A stretch of DNA of 64,000 nucleotides from positions 62,343,393-62,407,392 of the forward strand of contig OV884059.1 of assembly GCA_930367215.1 (NCBI GenBank), written 5' to 3'. The notes beneath the pieces were generated by a model that saw nothing but the letters and a program-made list of their open reading frames with translations, had not been told where the DNA came from and did no database searches. This DNA comes from Pollenia angustigena (taxonomy: Eukaryota; Arthropoda; Insecta; Diptera; Polleniidae). Both the position numbers and the translations under genes were made by a program. How positions within the stretch are numbered: position 1 is the stretch's first letter; the number at the start of each line of letters is the position of its first letter. Below, one piece after another: positions 11,985 to 22,144 of this stretch.

Positions 11985-14334
11985 GTACTCGTCAAGAGCT
12001 GGTCATGATGATTTCTGAAATTCATTTGACCTCAAGAAATACGTTTAATATAAATGGTTATATACTATATGATACCAAGGACCCTCGAGGTAGAGCTTGT
12101 GGAGGTTCTGCCATTTTAATAAAAACCCGAGCCAAACACTACCTAATGTGTGATCATCGTGAAGATTATCTCCAAGCAACGAACATTTGCTGTGAGGAAT
12201 TTAATAGAAACCTAGTTATTTCATCGTTATACTCCCCGCCTAGATTTTCAATATCGGAGGAGCAATATTATAAATATTTTAAATCATTAGGACCGTGTTG
12301 CCTAGCCGCTGGCGATTATAACGCTAAACATACCTTCTGGGGGTCGCGACTTATAACACCAAAGGGTCGTGTTTTATTTAACACAATTTCTAAAATGGAT
12401 TTAAATGTGGTAGCGAGCGGACAACCAACATATTGGCCCACTGATAATCAAAAAATTCCAGATGTCATCGATTTCGGCGTGGTTAAAAACATTCCCATAG
12501 AAACGATTCATGTTGAAGCCTCCCTAGATTTATCTTCCGATCACACACCTACAATTGTTACTTTAATGAACCAATGAACCTCCGACGACAGCTACGCAAA
12601 TTAATTGGTTAAAATATAAAAAATATCTCAGTACCCATTGCACAGAAAATATTGCGCTCAGTACACCGGATTATGTAGATCGCTCTATTGACAATTTTGA
12701 CAGTTTTCTGAAACTAGCTGTTCAACATTCCAATATTGCCCCCAAAAAAAAACAAAAACTGTTAAAATATATTCCACAGATGTCGAGCATCTTTTGTCTG
12801 AAAAAAGGAGGGCTCGAAGAGAGTGGCAATTGCACAGATCCCCTCAACTTAAGAACTTACTTAAAGAGTGTACAAAAAGACTAAGAAAGTTACTGCAGAC
12901 TAAGAAAACGGCTTCTCTGGAAAAATATCTTGAGGAACTTGATGCAACCCCACAATCAAACTACTCATTATGGCGTGCAGCTAGAAATCTCAAAAGGCCA
13001 GTTGTCTCTAAACCACCATTTAGAAACTTGAATGGAAGTTGGGCAAGTAATGATGTTGAAAAAGGAAATCTGTTTGTCAATCATTTCAAAAACGTATTTA
13101 CCCCAAATATATCTCACGATATTGCGGTCGAGTTACCACCTGTTGCTGCTAGAGCAGCTGTTCCGCTAAGATTTGAGATAAGAGAAATCGAAAAGGCTAT
13201 TTGTGATTTAAAACCCAAGAAGGCTCCTGGTTTTTATAAGATCACCAACAAAATGCTTTTGGAGCTACCCAGCATAGCAAAGAAAATTATTCTTTTAATT
13301 TTTAATGCTATTTTACGCCTTGAATACTATCCTCAAAAGTGGAAGGTCTCCTTAGTCACCATGATAGCTAAACCTGGAAAGGATCACACAAAAGTTGAGT
13401 CATATAGGCCTATAAGCTTACTTTCTAATATATCAAAGCTGTTTGAGAAGCTGTTAGCGTCAAAATGAACCCCAATTTTAAATGAAAATAGATGTATTCC
13501 TAACCACCAATTCGGATTTAGAAGAGAACACAGCAATAAGAAAAGCCTTTGAAGAAAAAAAATATTGTTCCGCTCTCTTCATCGATGTTTCTCAAGCTTT
13601 TGATAAAGTCTGGCATGAAGGCTTATTACATAAATTGAAGCCCAACTTACCAGTAAACACACACAAGCTGTTAGAAAGCTACTTAGTCGGTCGAAAATTT
13701 ATTATTAAAGAAGGTGATTATTTAAGCTCTCCTCAGCAAATTGACGCTGGAGTCCCTCAGGGAAGCATCCTGGGCCCACTTTTATACTTAATATATACCT
13801 CGGATATGCCAACAAAGAACTACACACAAACTTCAACATTTGATGATGAATAATCACAGCTGCCGCTTGGTATGTTAAAAACTCAAATATTCACAAGGAT
13901 CTTAATGTTCCATTAGTTAAAACTATGATTACGAAATATGCAGTAAAATACTTAAAAAGGCTCGAATTGCACCCGAACCCACTAGCAAGAAATATTTTAA
14001 ATGATAGCGGCCACACTCGCTTAAGAAGAAGAGACACTGCAGCACTTATCCAATTAGATGAGCGAAAAGCACCTATAAAAGTGAACAGAACCCGCGATGA
14101 AGAAAATTTTTGTCTGGCACTGGCAAGACAAAAAATAACGTATTATTAATATATGAAGATTCAATAAATAAATAATGAAGAAAAAAAAAAAAAAAAATGT
14201 TTTCGCTAAAAATAAAATAATTGTTGTTGGGAATTGTCAAAACCTTGGCTATATTTAATTAAATCAATTCACACATTGTTTGACATGGCAAAATTAGTTT
14301 GATCATTTTTTGAATTATGTAAAATTAAAAGTAT

Positions 14335-14443
14335 TGTTACGTTACTGCCTTTCAATAACGTTTTGGTTTATTTCCTTTATAATAAACCGTTTCGAGTTCT
14401 TTTATTGCAATTCAAATAAAACAAATAAACACAACACTTTTGC
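14335..14443 (-). repeat. Truncated 3' LTR
   Basis: These 109 bases are identical to 16019-16127. They start TGTTACGTTACTGCC on the + strand. The remaining roughly 490 bp of this LTR are missing at the deletion junction. Confidence 0.9.
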
Positions 14444-15905
14444 ACCAGTGTCGCTTTTTACCATCGATGTAGCCAAATGTCGTAATACTTTTATATCTCT
14501 TTGGCACTACTAAATTTATTACCGAGTCCTCAGATGCGAAAGGTAGCACTCCCTCCATACTTAACGGCGACTCCTGCGATGACTGATGACTAGCCCGTTG
14601 GTTGTTTCTCGGCGGCGAAGCAGATCTTGAAATTTTTTCCGGTGCTTTGCAGTTACGCTGTATGTGCCCAATCTTACCGCAGTTATAGCATTTCAATTTG
14701 TTTTTGCCCAGCTTCTCACGTAACACCCGCAAAACTGCTTCTTTAAGGCTTTTTAATTCCTTCATGATATCTCTATCATTATCAGCAACAACATCGAGCC
14801 TTTGCACCTTATACGACTTCTGCTTTGCAACTATTCTTGCGGTTTCCTGAGCCAGGGCAAATGAAACAGTTTCTGCAAATGTCGACTTTAATGCTGCACA
14901 CAACGCATACTTAACATCAGCATCTCTTATACCGTTAATAAATGCTGCTGTTGTGAAGCTGTCCAACAATGGATGATTCTCACCAGGATAAATTAGCTGT
15001 ACCAACCGCTCAATCTCCAGTGCGAAGTCCTGTAAGGTTTCATTTGCCTTTTGCACTCTGCCACGCAACTCCATTTTATAGATTTCCTTTTTGTGTTCAC
15101 CGCCATACTTACGTTGCAGTGCTACCATAATTTAATCATAATTGTTTCTGCTACTTACTGGTACACTTTCAAGCACTTCAGCCGCAGTCCCCTTTAAAGC
15201 AAGAATGAGCTCAATGGCTTTTTCCTCACTGTTCCATGCATTTCAGTTGGCAACTGTATCGAACTGGAACTTAAAAACATTTAATGGCACACTACCGTCA
15301 AAGCAAGGGGCCTTTATTCTAGAAGAAACTTCTGGAATAACCCGTACTGATCCCTCTTGGCATTGTCTGTTATTAACTTTTGTTTCCAAATTGAGTAGCT
15401 TTTCATCAAAATCAACGAGCTTCTTGTTGAATTCTATTTCCAAGTTATCTACTCTTTCATTTATTTCAGTAGAAATCTCAAGAAGTTTATCATTTGTTTT
15501 TCTAGAATTCTCTTGAATTTCAGCTAATATGGTAACTGAATTCTCCTTTACCATTTTTTCTACATTTCTTGAAGTTTCAGCTAGAATATCACTCGAATTC
15601 TCTTTTATCATCTGTACCATGCTTCTAGAATTATCGTATATTTTTCTAGAATTTTCTTCTGACATTTTTTCCATTTTTGCCATCATAGCAGCAAACATTG
15701 TGTTTAAATCCATACTGCTAGCAACTGCACGAGTACATACCTCTATTTCTTCTTTGTCCTCGAATTCGTAACTCGCAATATCCTTATTGCGTCGCTCGAA
15801 TTCATCTAATAGTCTCTTCTGCAGCTCTGCTTTATTACCTGCAGTTGGCAGATCCAACTTGCCCAATTCTTTCTTGAGCTGTTCTACTTTTAGGTCTTCA
15901 AATTT
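14444..15905 (-). pseudogene. LTR-element gag with two in-frame stops
   Basis: Gag polyprotein. The N-terminus contains a SAP-like segment (KKELGKLDLPTAGNKAELQK near 15890-15830), then a coiled-coil region rich in Glu, Asn and Ser (about 15500-15700). A retrotransposon gag core (NETLQDFALEIERL) and one CCHC knuckle, CYNCGKIGHIQRNC (about 14655-14700), follow. Two stops break an otherwise continuous frame: TGA at 15243-15245, in a Trp-rich position, and TAA at 15129-15131. No ATG is evident upstream in frame, so the start is uncertain. The 3' end reads into the LTR fragment because of the internal deletion. Confidence 0.85.
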
Positions 15906-16000
15906 AATTCTGTCTATTTTTTTTTGTTATTTTTATTTCACTTTTTTTTTTTTATTTTATTTATTTCACTTTTTTTTTTTATTTATTTTATTTATGCAAT

Positions 16001-16016
16001 TTCACTTCTGACACCA
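16001..16016 (-). other. Primer binding site
   Basis: Next to the inner edge of the 5' LTR, the minus strand reads TGGTGTCAGAAGTGAA, two bases after the LTR end. TGG at this place matches the CCA end of a tRNA primer. I cannot name the tRNA with certainty; a leucine-type primer is one possibility. Confidence 0.6.
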
Positions 16017-16018
16017 AT

Positions 16019-16615
16019 TGTTACGTTACTGCCTTTCAATAACGTTTTGGTTTATTTCCTTTATAATAAACCGTTTCGAGTTCTTTTATTGCAATTCAAA
16101 TAAAACAAATAAACACAACACTTTTGCTACTGTTTACAATTTAGACACCTTTATTTAGTACTTAGTCACTTTAACAACCGTAATTTTATAATCTTCACAG
16201 CGGGATACGTTTTTGACAAAGTCAGAACTTAGAATGAATCATGCCATCTCTTGCGATCCTATTTATACTCGGGCAAATGACCATAGAACGTTCGAGTTCT
16301 GAAGTCTAGATGGCTCTATAAAGTTTTAATAACGGCTATTTCGTTAATTAAACTTATTCAGCTATTACTATCTATATGGCTGAATTAATTGAGTTATTAG
16401 GCATCATAAACTAAGGCATACTTTTAGGCGTTGCCATAAATTGAAATAACTTAATAACGAACATTCTAGTTTACAGTGGGGTTGAAGTACAATTATGCAC
16501 AACAATTTTAACATTACATCTGTACATAACCAATCAATACAAGATAACACATAAATTAATCTAATTCTTAACCAATAATTACAAATAATTCTTAACTAAA
16601 GTTACTTTCGTAACA
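16019..16615 (-). repeat. Complete 5' LTR
   Basis: A 597-bp repeat bounded by TGTTAC and GTAACA. On the minus strand it contains a TATAAAT box (complement at 16261-16267) and, downstream, AATAAA (complement about 16150-16155), in the order expected for promoter then polyadenylation signal. Confidence 0.88.
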
Positions 16616-16834
16616 GTATTATTTAATGAAAAACAAAATTTCCCAATTTTCAATTTTTACATGGAAAGAAGTTTATTTTCTGATGTATGTAATCAATTTC
16701 GTTTTTTAAAACTTATGTATTTTAACTTATTTTGTTCATATTAAGAAACATTTTCTTAAATAAAGAAGCATTTTGCTTAAAGGAAGCCACACATACTATA
16801 TTTAAAAAAAGCAATTTTTGCCTTAAAGGCATAT

Positions 16835-17441
16835 GGGCATTTCTCGCCAAACGGGTAAAATTCAGGTTTTACCCGTTTTCACCCTAAAAGAGCCGAATTT
16901 CAAAAAAGTGCAGAGAAGCTTTAGTTAGCGAAGCCGGTACTTGTTTTATCAAAGAGGAGAAAATCCTTGTGGACATAATGACACTCTACAAAGTGATATA
17001 ACGTCCACGGACTTTATGACACTGCTCTGATGGACATTATGATACTTTTAAAAGTGTCATAAAGTCCATGGACACTGTGCCACTTTTTGGAGTTATGACA
17101 TGCCAACTTTTTGCAATATGTACCGTTATTTTTACAAATAACATTTAGGAATTCGACGTAAAATGATAATGAATGATTTAGACAAATAGTATGTAACATT
17201 TGGACGAAATTTTGGGTCACATTTTTGGGCTATTTTTCTTTGGGCGATTTTTCCTACAGCCAAATGAATCAAAGAGAAAGTCAGTTTAAACTTCTATTTT
17301 TTGCTTTTTAAAAATTGTAATAAGCTATAAGTACCTCGGCAAAGTACAGTTTGGGTGTTTTTTCCTTTCTACCATATCTGAAAAAAAGTTTCAAGCGTTT
17401 TAATTTTTTGGGTCCAGGTTGACATTCTCATGGAAATGCCC
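16835..17441. mobile_element. TIR element with TTATGACA repeats
   Basis: Ends are GGGCATTTC and its complement GAAATGCCC, flanked by ATAT on both sides (or the palindrome CATATG). The inner part (about 16915-17110) contains many copies of a TCATAA-GTCC-type word and the word TTAGCGAAGCCGGT. It shares this segment with the element at 54612-55000. No coding content. Confidence 0.6.
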
Positions 17442-17445
17442 ATAT

Positions 17446-17945
17446 GAAGTTAATAATTCTTTCCGTGTAGCAATCAATATATCGATGCCTTACTTCCTCA
17501 ACCTCTTAACGACTGCTACTTTTGTGTTCTAATACTACAACAACTTATTATTTCACAATACACATAGATGTAATCAATTTTTTAATAATTCCATTTTAAC
17601 TTTAACCCAAACATCGAAGTAAACAAAGATGAAACGTTTTTTTTTCTCTCCTGAAAAGATACAATGTTGAGAAAGAAAGGCATCGAAATGTAATCATTTT
17701 GGTAATAGAGGCCCAATCAACAATTTGTTTCTTGATTCTATGAATTTGGTGATTAGCGGGGAAGCCATAAATCTGCAATTGCAAGTTTTTCCTTGTGCGA
17801 TCAATGAAGGCAGCAACAAAATATTTATGTATCCGTTTTAGTGGTTTTTATGAATTTTGGCATCGATTTGTTAGTGCATATTTTACCTTTTGCAGCAGTG
17901 GGAAATTTTGCGAGAATAAGGTCAAAATTCCATTATTTTATTGAC
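17446..17945. other. Unassigned AT-rich DNA
   Basis: I see no reading frame, inverted repeat or conserved element that I can support. It lies between a TIR element and a diverged LTR fragment. Confidence 0.4.
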
Positions 17946-17949
17946 TTAA

Positions 17950-18327
17950 ATTGTTATTGTATTAGTTATGCATATTTCTAATGTAAAAATCACGGTACAA
18001 AGTTTTATAGTGCAAATGTAATGTTAAAATTGTTATGCATAATTGTATTTAAACCCCACTGTAGTATGCTGGAAAATTTGTTACAGTATATAGATAATTG
18101 ACAGTTTAATGTTAAGCCTTAAGATATACTTTAGTTTTATGATAATAGCTCAATTAAAATTCAGCCATATTGTTAATGCATAATGTTATAAGCTGTTGAG
18201 TTTAGATAATATTAAATCTCGAATGTTCAAAACTTCAGACATAGTATAAATAACACACCCATCAGCACATCAACATTAAAGTGTGTAGATTACAATAGTG
18301 AGCTGCGAATAAAAGCTGTTAATTACG
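17950..18327 (+). repeat. Diverged solo LTR, opposite orientation
   Basis: The + strand resembles the minus-strand sequence of the LTR at 16019-16615: TGTAATGTTAAAATTGTTRTG near 18020, AACCCCACTGTA near 18052, then TATAAAT at 18245-18251 at the matching place. Both ends are degraded, so limits are approximate. No gag follows. It abuts a jockey 5' UTR stub. Confidence 0.65.
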
Positions 18328-18398
18328 GTGATTAATTAATAGTTCAAATCGTATGCAGGGTTAAAAATACACGTCTGCATCACAACAAAGCACAGACC
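18328..18398 (-). mobile_element. Jockey 5' UTR stub, copy D
   Basis: The minus strand from 18398 matches the first roughly 70 bases of LINE copy A, including TGTGCTTTGTTGTGAT and the AGACGTG promoter motif (complement at 18370-18376). Similarity stops abruptly at the solo LTR. The rest of the LINE is absent, so the LTR insertion or a deletion removed it. Confidence 0.75.
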
Positions 18399-18632
18399 AA
18401 TATTAGCATATCGATGGTTTTCTTCCACAACCTCGTAACTCAAAAACAACTTCTTTTCAGGTGAGACAAAATAATTTTTTTTTACCAAATATTTGAAACT
18501 TTTTGCTATATATATTCTTTGATAATCCAAGAATAAGATAAAATTCCGATATTCCGCCAAACAAAAAAATGGAAAATTGTAATGCGGTATTTACTGATTA
18601 CTTTTCCGGTTAAAAAAAAGAAATGTTGCAAA

Positions 18633-19968
18633 CAGGGATGATAAATGAGAAAACCAATATCATACCAACAAACTTTTAAAATCGTACTTTTTCGGCCCCA
18701 ATAGTACTAAATTATTTTTTTTATTTTTAAAAATAAAAATTTATTTGTTCATGTAAAGTATAGATAGCAAAAAATACATAATCATTAATTATACATAATA
18801 ATAGGGTGGTTAAAATTTTTTTGCGTCTAAAGCACGTCGCGATTCCTGCTTTATAAGTCATTCCAAGAAACTTTTCCAAAGAAACCATAGGTCGAAATGA
18901 ATTTCGAGCCCCAGATTTTTCAAAATAGTTAGTTTTCTAAAATATTCAAATGTAGAGGCAAACAAATTGAGTTTGGTCAAGCCAGACCTGTATCATGCGG
19001 TTTTTAGGGTCGAGAAATCCATTTTCACACACTTTTTAGAATTTCCAAATTTATTGTGTTTACAATTTTCATTATGTGTGTAGAAACATGAAGGAGCACT
19101 TGTAAAATTTCCTTCAAACGAATTCGGAGTAAAATAATAATGGAGTGGGTTTCCACTGTTCCAAAATTGTGTTGATTACTTTTCGACGTGACAACCATCA
19201 TGTTGACGAATACTTGAAAATATTATGAATGCGTTCCAAAATAATCTTGCATAGTGAGGAAGTAGTCTTTTCTACTATGTAGAACGATTGCAGAAGTGGT
19301 TTCCTATATCTTTTAAAAACTTGTCAATATCATCAGAAAATGCACGCTTTTATGCTGCTGCTGATACTAAATTTAGAATGTGGCATAAGCAATCGTTCAA
19401 TGAAAAAGTGCAAAAATCTATTCGCAATAGCGGAGTTCAGTGTTTGGTGCAAATGGTCTTGCAAAAGAGAAAATGCAAAATATCATAGCTGATTTGTTAA
19501 ATCCAACAACAAAAATAGAGTTTCCCTTAGATTTGATAAAAAAGCTACAACATTATACGAGTTGCCATTTTATATCAATTGTAAAAATGTAGGTGCTGGT
19601 TCACACAGGTCAAGTTTGACTCTTCAAGTCTTGAGCTTTTAGGAGAGAGGGGTAAAGAGAATGGAAAGGGGTACATACTTGACCGTACCAGTCAGTTTTG
19701 TATTTTTCTTTTCTTTTTTCATCCGTAATATAATAAAAAGCTACAAAGTTGAAGGAAAAGAAAAAAAAATTAATTTTGTGCATGAACGTGAACGCAAGTT
19801 CAAAAGAAAATTTAAATAAAACTGTTCAAGTAAACTTGACCTGTGTGAACCAGCACTAGGTTTGAAAAATTCGGAAATAGTACCAAAAGAGTCACGGGGG
19901 TACCAGCGAACTTTTTAGTTTTGAATTGTACCAAAAAAAGTACAATTGTACTAACTTTATCAACCCTG
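18633..19968. mobile_element. hAT-type element
   Basis: Ends are CAGGGATGATAAA and the complement of CAGGGTTGATAAA. A perfect 8-bp duplication, GTTGCAAA, lies at 18625-18632 and 19969-19976. It contains a 66-codon frame (about 19288-19488) that I cannot assign. The right end has repeated GTACCAAAA/AGTAC words. It carries the MITE at 19593-19856. Confidence 0.88.
19593..19856. mobile_element. MITE, 3-bp TSD
   Basis: Inverted ends start GTGCTGGTTCACACAGGTCA, and the complement ends at 19856. TAG flanks both sides (19590-19592, 19857-19859). It is 264 bp and lies inside the hAT at 18633-19968. It contains no gene. Confidence 0.8.
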
Positions 19969-20040
19969 GTTGCAAATACAAAAAGATCAGCTAAATCTGT
20001 ACAAACTTTAAAATTTACTTTTTTATATTTTAAATTTATA

Positions 20041-20232
20041 TAATATTCAACATTTTTCATTTTTCGAATTTATTCTATGAAAAGAAAATACAATATAATA
20101 GTCTGGTAGTGTATAAAGTAATTTCTGAAAAATTGTAGGAATAGAACTATTACAAAAAAGCTTTATAAAATACATACATAACTGAAATTTAGCTCATAGA
20201 ATAATTTCGAAAAATGAAAAATGTTGAATATA
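20041..20232. repeat. Inverted-repeat element
   Basis: A left arm of about 35 bases (TATTCAACATTTTTCATTTT onward) is repeated in inverse at 20195-20232 with few mismatches. A spacer of about 115 bp separates the arms. It looks like a small MITE; I found no clear duplication. Confidence 0.6.
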
Positions 20233-20245
20233 ATATAAAGTTACC

Positions 20246-20915
20246 TTTGGAAGGAAATAATTCCCAGTTTCTATTAAATTTATATATTTACATGTATGTA
20301 TGTAAATTAATGCTTAAAGTAGATTAAAGCGTTAATTGAACTCCAATGAATAAATGAATAAAAAAATTTGTTTTATGTATATTCTGCTAGCTTTATCATA
20401 GTACATTTTTCCTGTTTCGCAGCCTGTTTCAAAATGAAACGACCTGTTTCGCTCTTAAAGTTTTGTATGGGGAAACAAGTCGTTTTAATCATGTTTGAGG
20501 CGCGAAACAGGAATAAGAGAGCGAAGCACGAATATTGCTGTCCGTGTGAACATGGTAAAACATTCTGTAAATATGTTGAAAAATTCTGATTTTTAGCCCT
20601 ATGTATTTCTTATGGGAAAATTCCAACATCTTCGCAACTTGATGTTAAATGTTGACAAGTGTGAAAAGGCTATTGATAATCAACCCTTCTCTGCGGCTAG
20701 CTTTTTTAACCTTATATTTCTAAATATTCCTAATGTCCAAAACGATTGAGCATTAAAAGATAACCAAAAAGTGATGTTTGCCAAAAGATCGGACATAGTA
20801 ATGAAACTTTGCCTATGTGTCCTTGATTGTGCAGATCATAAAGGCGCCATTAACTAAAATTTGGCTTAAGTCAACATAAAAACTTTTTCCTTTTTGTCAC
20901 AGATCTATAAAAATA
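20246..20915. other. Unassigned DNA
   Basis: No element limits could be fixed. The segment 20395-20530 has recurring TGTTTCG/CGAAAC words in both orientations, which may be the remains of an inverted repeat. Confidence 0.35.
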
Positions 20916-20919
20916 CAAT

Positions 20920-21425
20920 AAGGGTCTTCATGATATCGCTTAAAATTGCCATTTGTGCAAATGGGTAAACTTGCGAGACTCTTTTCAGAAGATCCTTTTT
21001 AATTTTTGTGTAATTTTAAGAAATAATGTAATTTCAAACTAAAACGTCATTAAAAAAAATATATTAAAAAAAAAATAATCAAAAATATAATAAAAAAGTT
21101 GAAATTTGTGAATAAAAAATTAAATATTTTTAAAGATGCATAAAGAAAGCCAAAAGACTAATATGCTTATATTATTGCAAGAATTTATTGTTTCTGATTT
21201 ATTAACACTGAAGTTTTCATTGAAAACGGCGGTTAGCATTGAAATATTTTTCTGTATAAATGCACAATTAAACAGCGCAAGTTTACGAGTCAAAATTGTT
21301 GGGCAAATTTAAGCAGTTTGTGTAAATGAATTCTCATACAATTTTTGACAGTTCATTTACGAGGGCGTAAGAACGCACAGTTTGCACAGATTACGAGACT
21401 TATAAACGATATCATGAGGACCCTT
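20920..21425. mobile_element. MITE, AAT-flanked
   Basis: Ends AAGGGTCTTCATGATATCG and the complement of AAGGGTCCTCATGATATCG, with AAT on both sides (20917-20919, 21426-21428). It is 506 bp and has no coding frame. Confidence 0.72.
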
Positions 21426-21429
21426 AATA

Positions 21430-21986
21430 ATTTCAATGAATATTTTTTTTAATTTGCTAGGAAATCAAATTTCAAAATTTACTGATGACCTTATGATAGC
21501 TTTTTCGGGCAGGTAAAAAATAAGAATGAAAAGTCGAAAGTGGTATTTTACTGGCGTACCTACACAATAGCGGAAAGCGTTTTCTAGCTATCAAAAATTC
21601 TCATGCCCATACAATTTGTATGAAGCATCCCTTAATACATAGCCCGGCATCAACGCTTTGGAATTGGAAAATCCGATTTTGACAGCGCGTTTAATAGTGA
21701 AGTTGTCCGCTTTTGTTAATAAATAATGGAATTTAGCTGTTTTTTCTCTTCTTTTAATTTCTATTATGTGGGTATTATTAAACAAGAAAGTTAATACTTC
21801 TGTTTGTGACACAACGTTTACGCTCTTGTTTAGGTACGGCATTTAGATTATTTTACGATATGACAGATATGGACGTAATAATTTCATAGATACTCTAAAA
21901 ATCAAACCATCCAAACATTTCATTGCTAGATTCTAATTCAGACCTAGCGGGAACATTATGCTTCTATAAAAGACAGATGGAGGTAA
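21430..21986. other. Unassigned DNA upstream of a piggyBac fragment
   Basis: This stretch may hold further degraded piggyBac transposase sequence, but I could not find a convincing frame. An 83-codon minus-strand frame here has no recognisable features. Confidence 0.35.
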
Positions 21987-22144
21987 AGGCACCGAGGACC
22001 CACAAAACCTATACCGACACAAGATATACAGACTAGGGATGCGAAACGGGAAATCCCGGGATTTTTCGGCATTGAATCCCGGGATTTTTAATATATCAAC
22101 TTTTGTGTACAAAAATGTTCGTTTTTATTGAATTTTTATACTCT

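Larger units (their letters stand above)
7529..12001 (-). mobile_element. Jockey-type LINE, copy C (nearly full length)
   Basis: A complete-looking non-LTR retrotransposon on the minus strand: a short 5' UTR starting CAGCTCTTGACGAG (12001 downwards), ORF1, ORF2, a 3' UTR with AATAAA-like signals and a poly(A) seen as the T run at 7529-7543. It is 4473 bp. Comparison with copy B shows it inserted between ATTGAT and GTCATG of copy A ORF2 without a detectable duplication. It is a different subfamily from A and B, since the proteins are clearly related but diverged. Confidence 0.9.
7436..14149 (+). pseudogene. LINE copy A ORF2 (endonuclease-RT), split by copy C
   Basis: Endonuclease and reverse transcriptase of copy A. 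It opens with MNCLKIWFWNANGIRQHKNE, the start of the APE endonuclease. At codon 31 it is cut by LINE copy C (7529-12001) and resumes at 12002 with the matching residues. GDYNAKHTFWGS (about 12310) and SSDHTP (about 12535) mark the endonuclease. The RT starts near 13190; AFDKVWHEGLL and [10 protein letters not shown] are present. A stretch of about 36 bases is missing near 13525 relative to copy B. The catalytic motif reads TFDDE instead of TFADD, just before a large deletion (about 13853) that removes the thumb and joins directly to the C-terminal tail ending at 14149. Confidence 0.85.
703..14197 (+). mobile_element. Jockey-type LINE, copy A (multiply interrupted)
   Basis: This is a non-LTR retrotransposon with a 5' UTR, ORF1 (zinc-knuckle nucleic-acid-binding protein), ORF2 (APE-type endonuclease plus reverse transcriptase) and a poly(A) tail at 14181-14197. 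The start is set where copies A, B (45889) and D (18398, minus) begin to share GGTYTGTGCTYT. Three insertions interrupt it: a hAT (862-5416), a hAT-like MITE (5471-5766) and LINE copy C (7529-12001). ORF1 has a premature stop and frameshifts. The ORF2 thumb region is deleted near 13853, so the copy is dead. No target-site duplication could be matched with confidence. Confidence 0.85.
14335..16615 (-). mobile_element. Ty3-like LTR retrotransposon, internally deleted
   Basis: The element lies on the minus strand between 4-bp duplications GTAT (14331-14334 and 16616-16619). The 5' LTR is complete (16019-16615). Only 109 bp of the 3' LTR remain (14335-14443), and these are identical to the matching 109 bp of the 5' LTR. 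The internal part holds only gag; protease, reverse transcriptase, RNase H and integrase are absent. The junction at 14443/14444 joins the LTR directly to the 3' part of gag. Identical LTR ends suggest a fairly young insertion. The 4-bp duplication and the gag with one zinc knuckle fit Ty3/Gypsy. Confidence 0.88.

Noticed and set aside
14335..16615. An endogenous retrovirus with env
   Set aside because: Only gag and LTRs are present; nothing resembling an envelope gene is seen.
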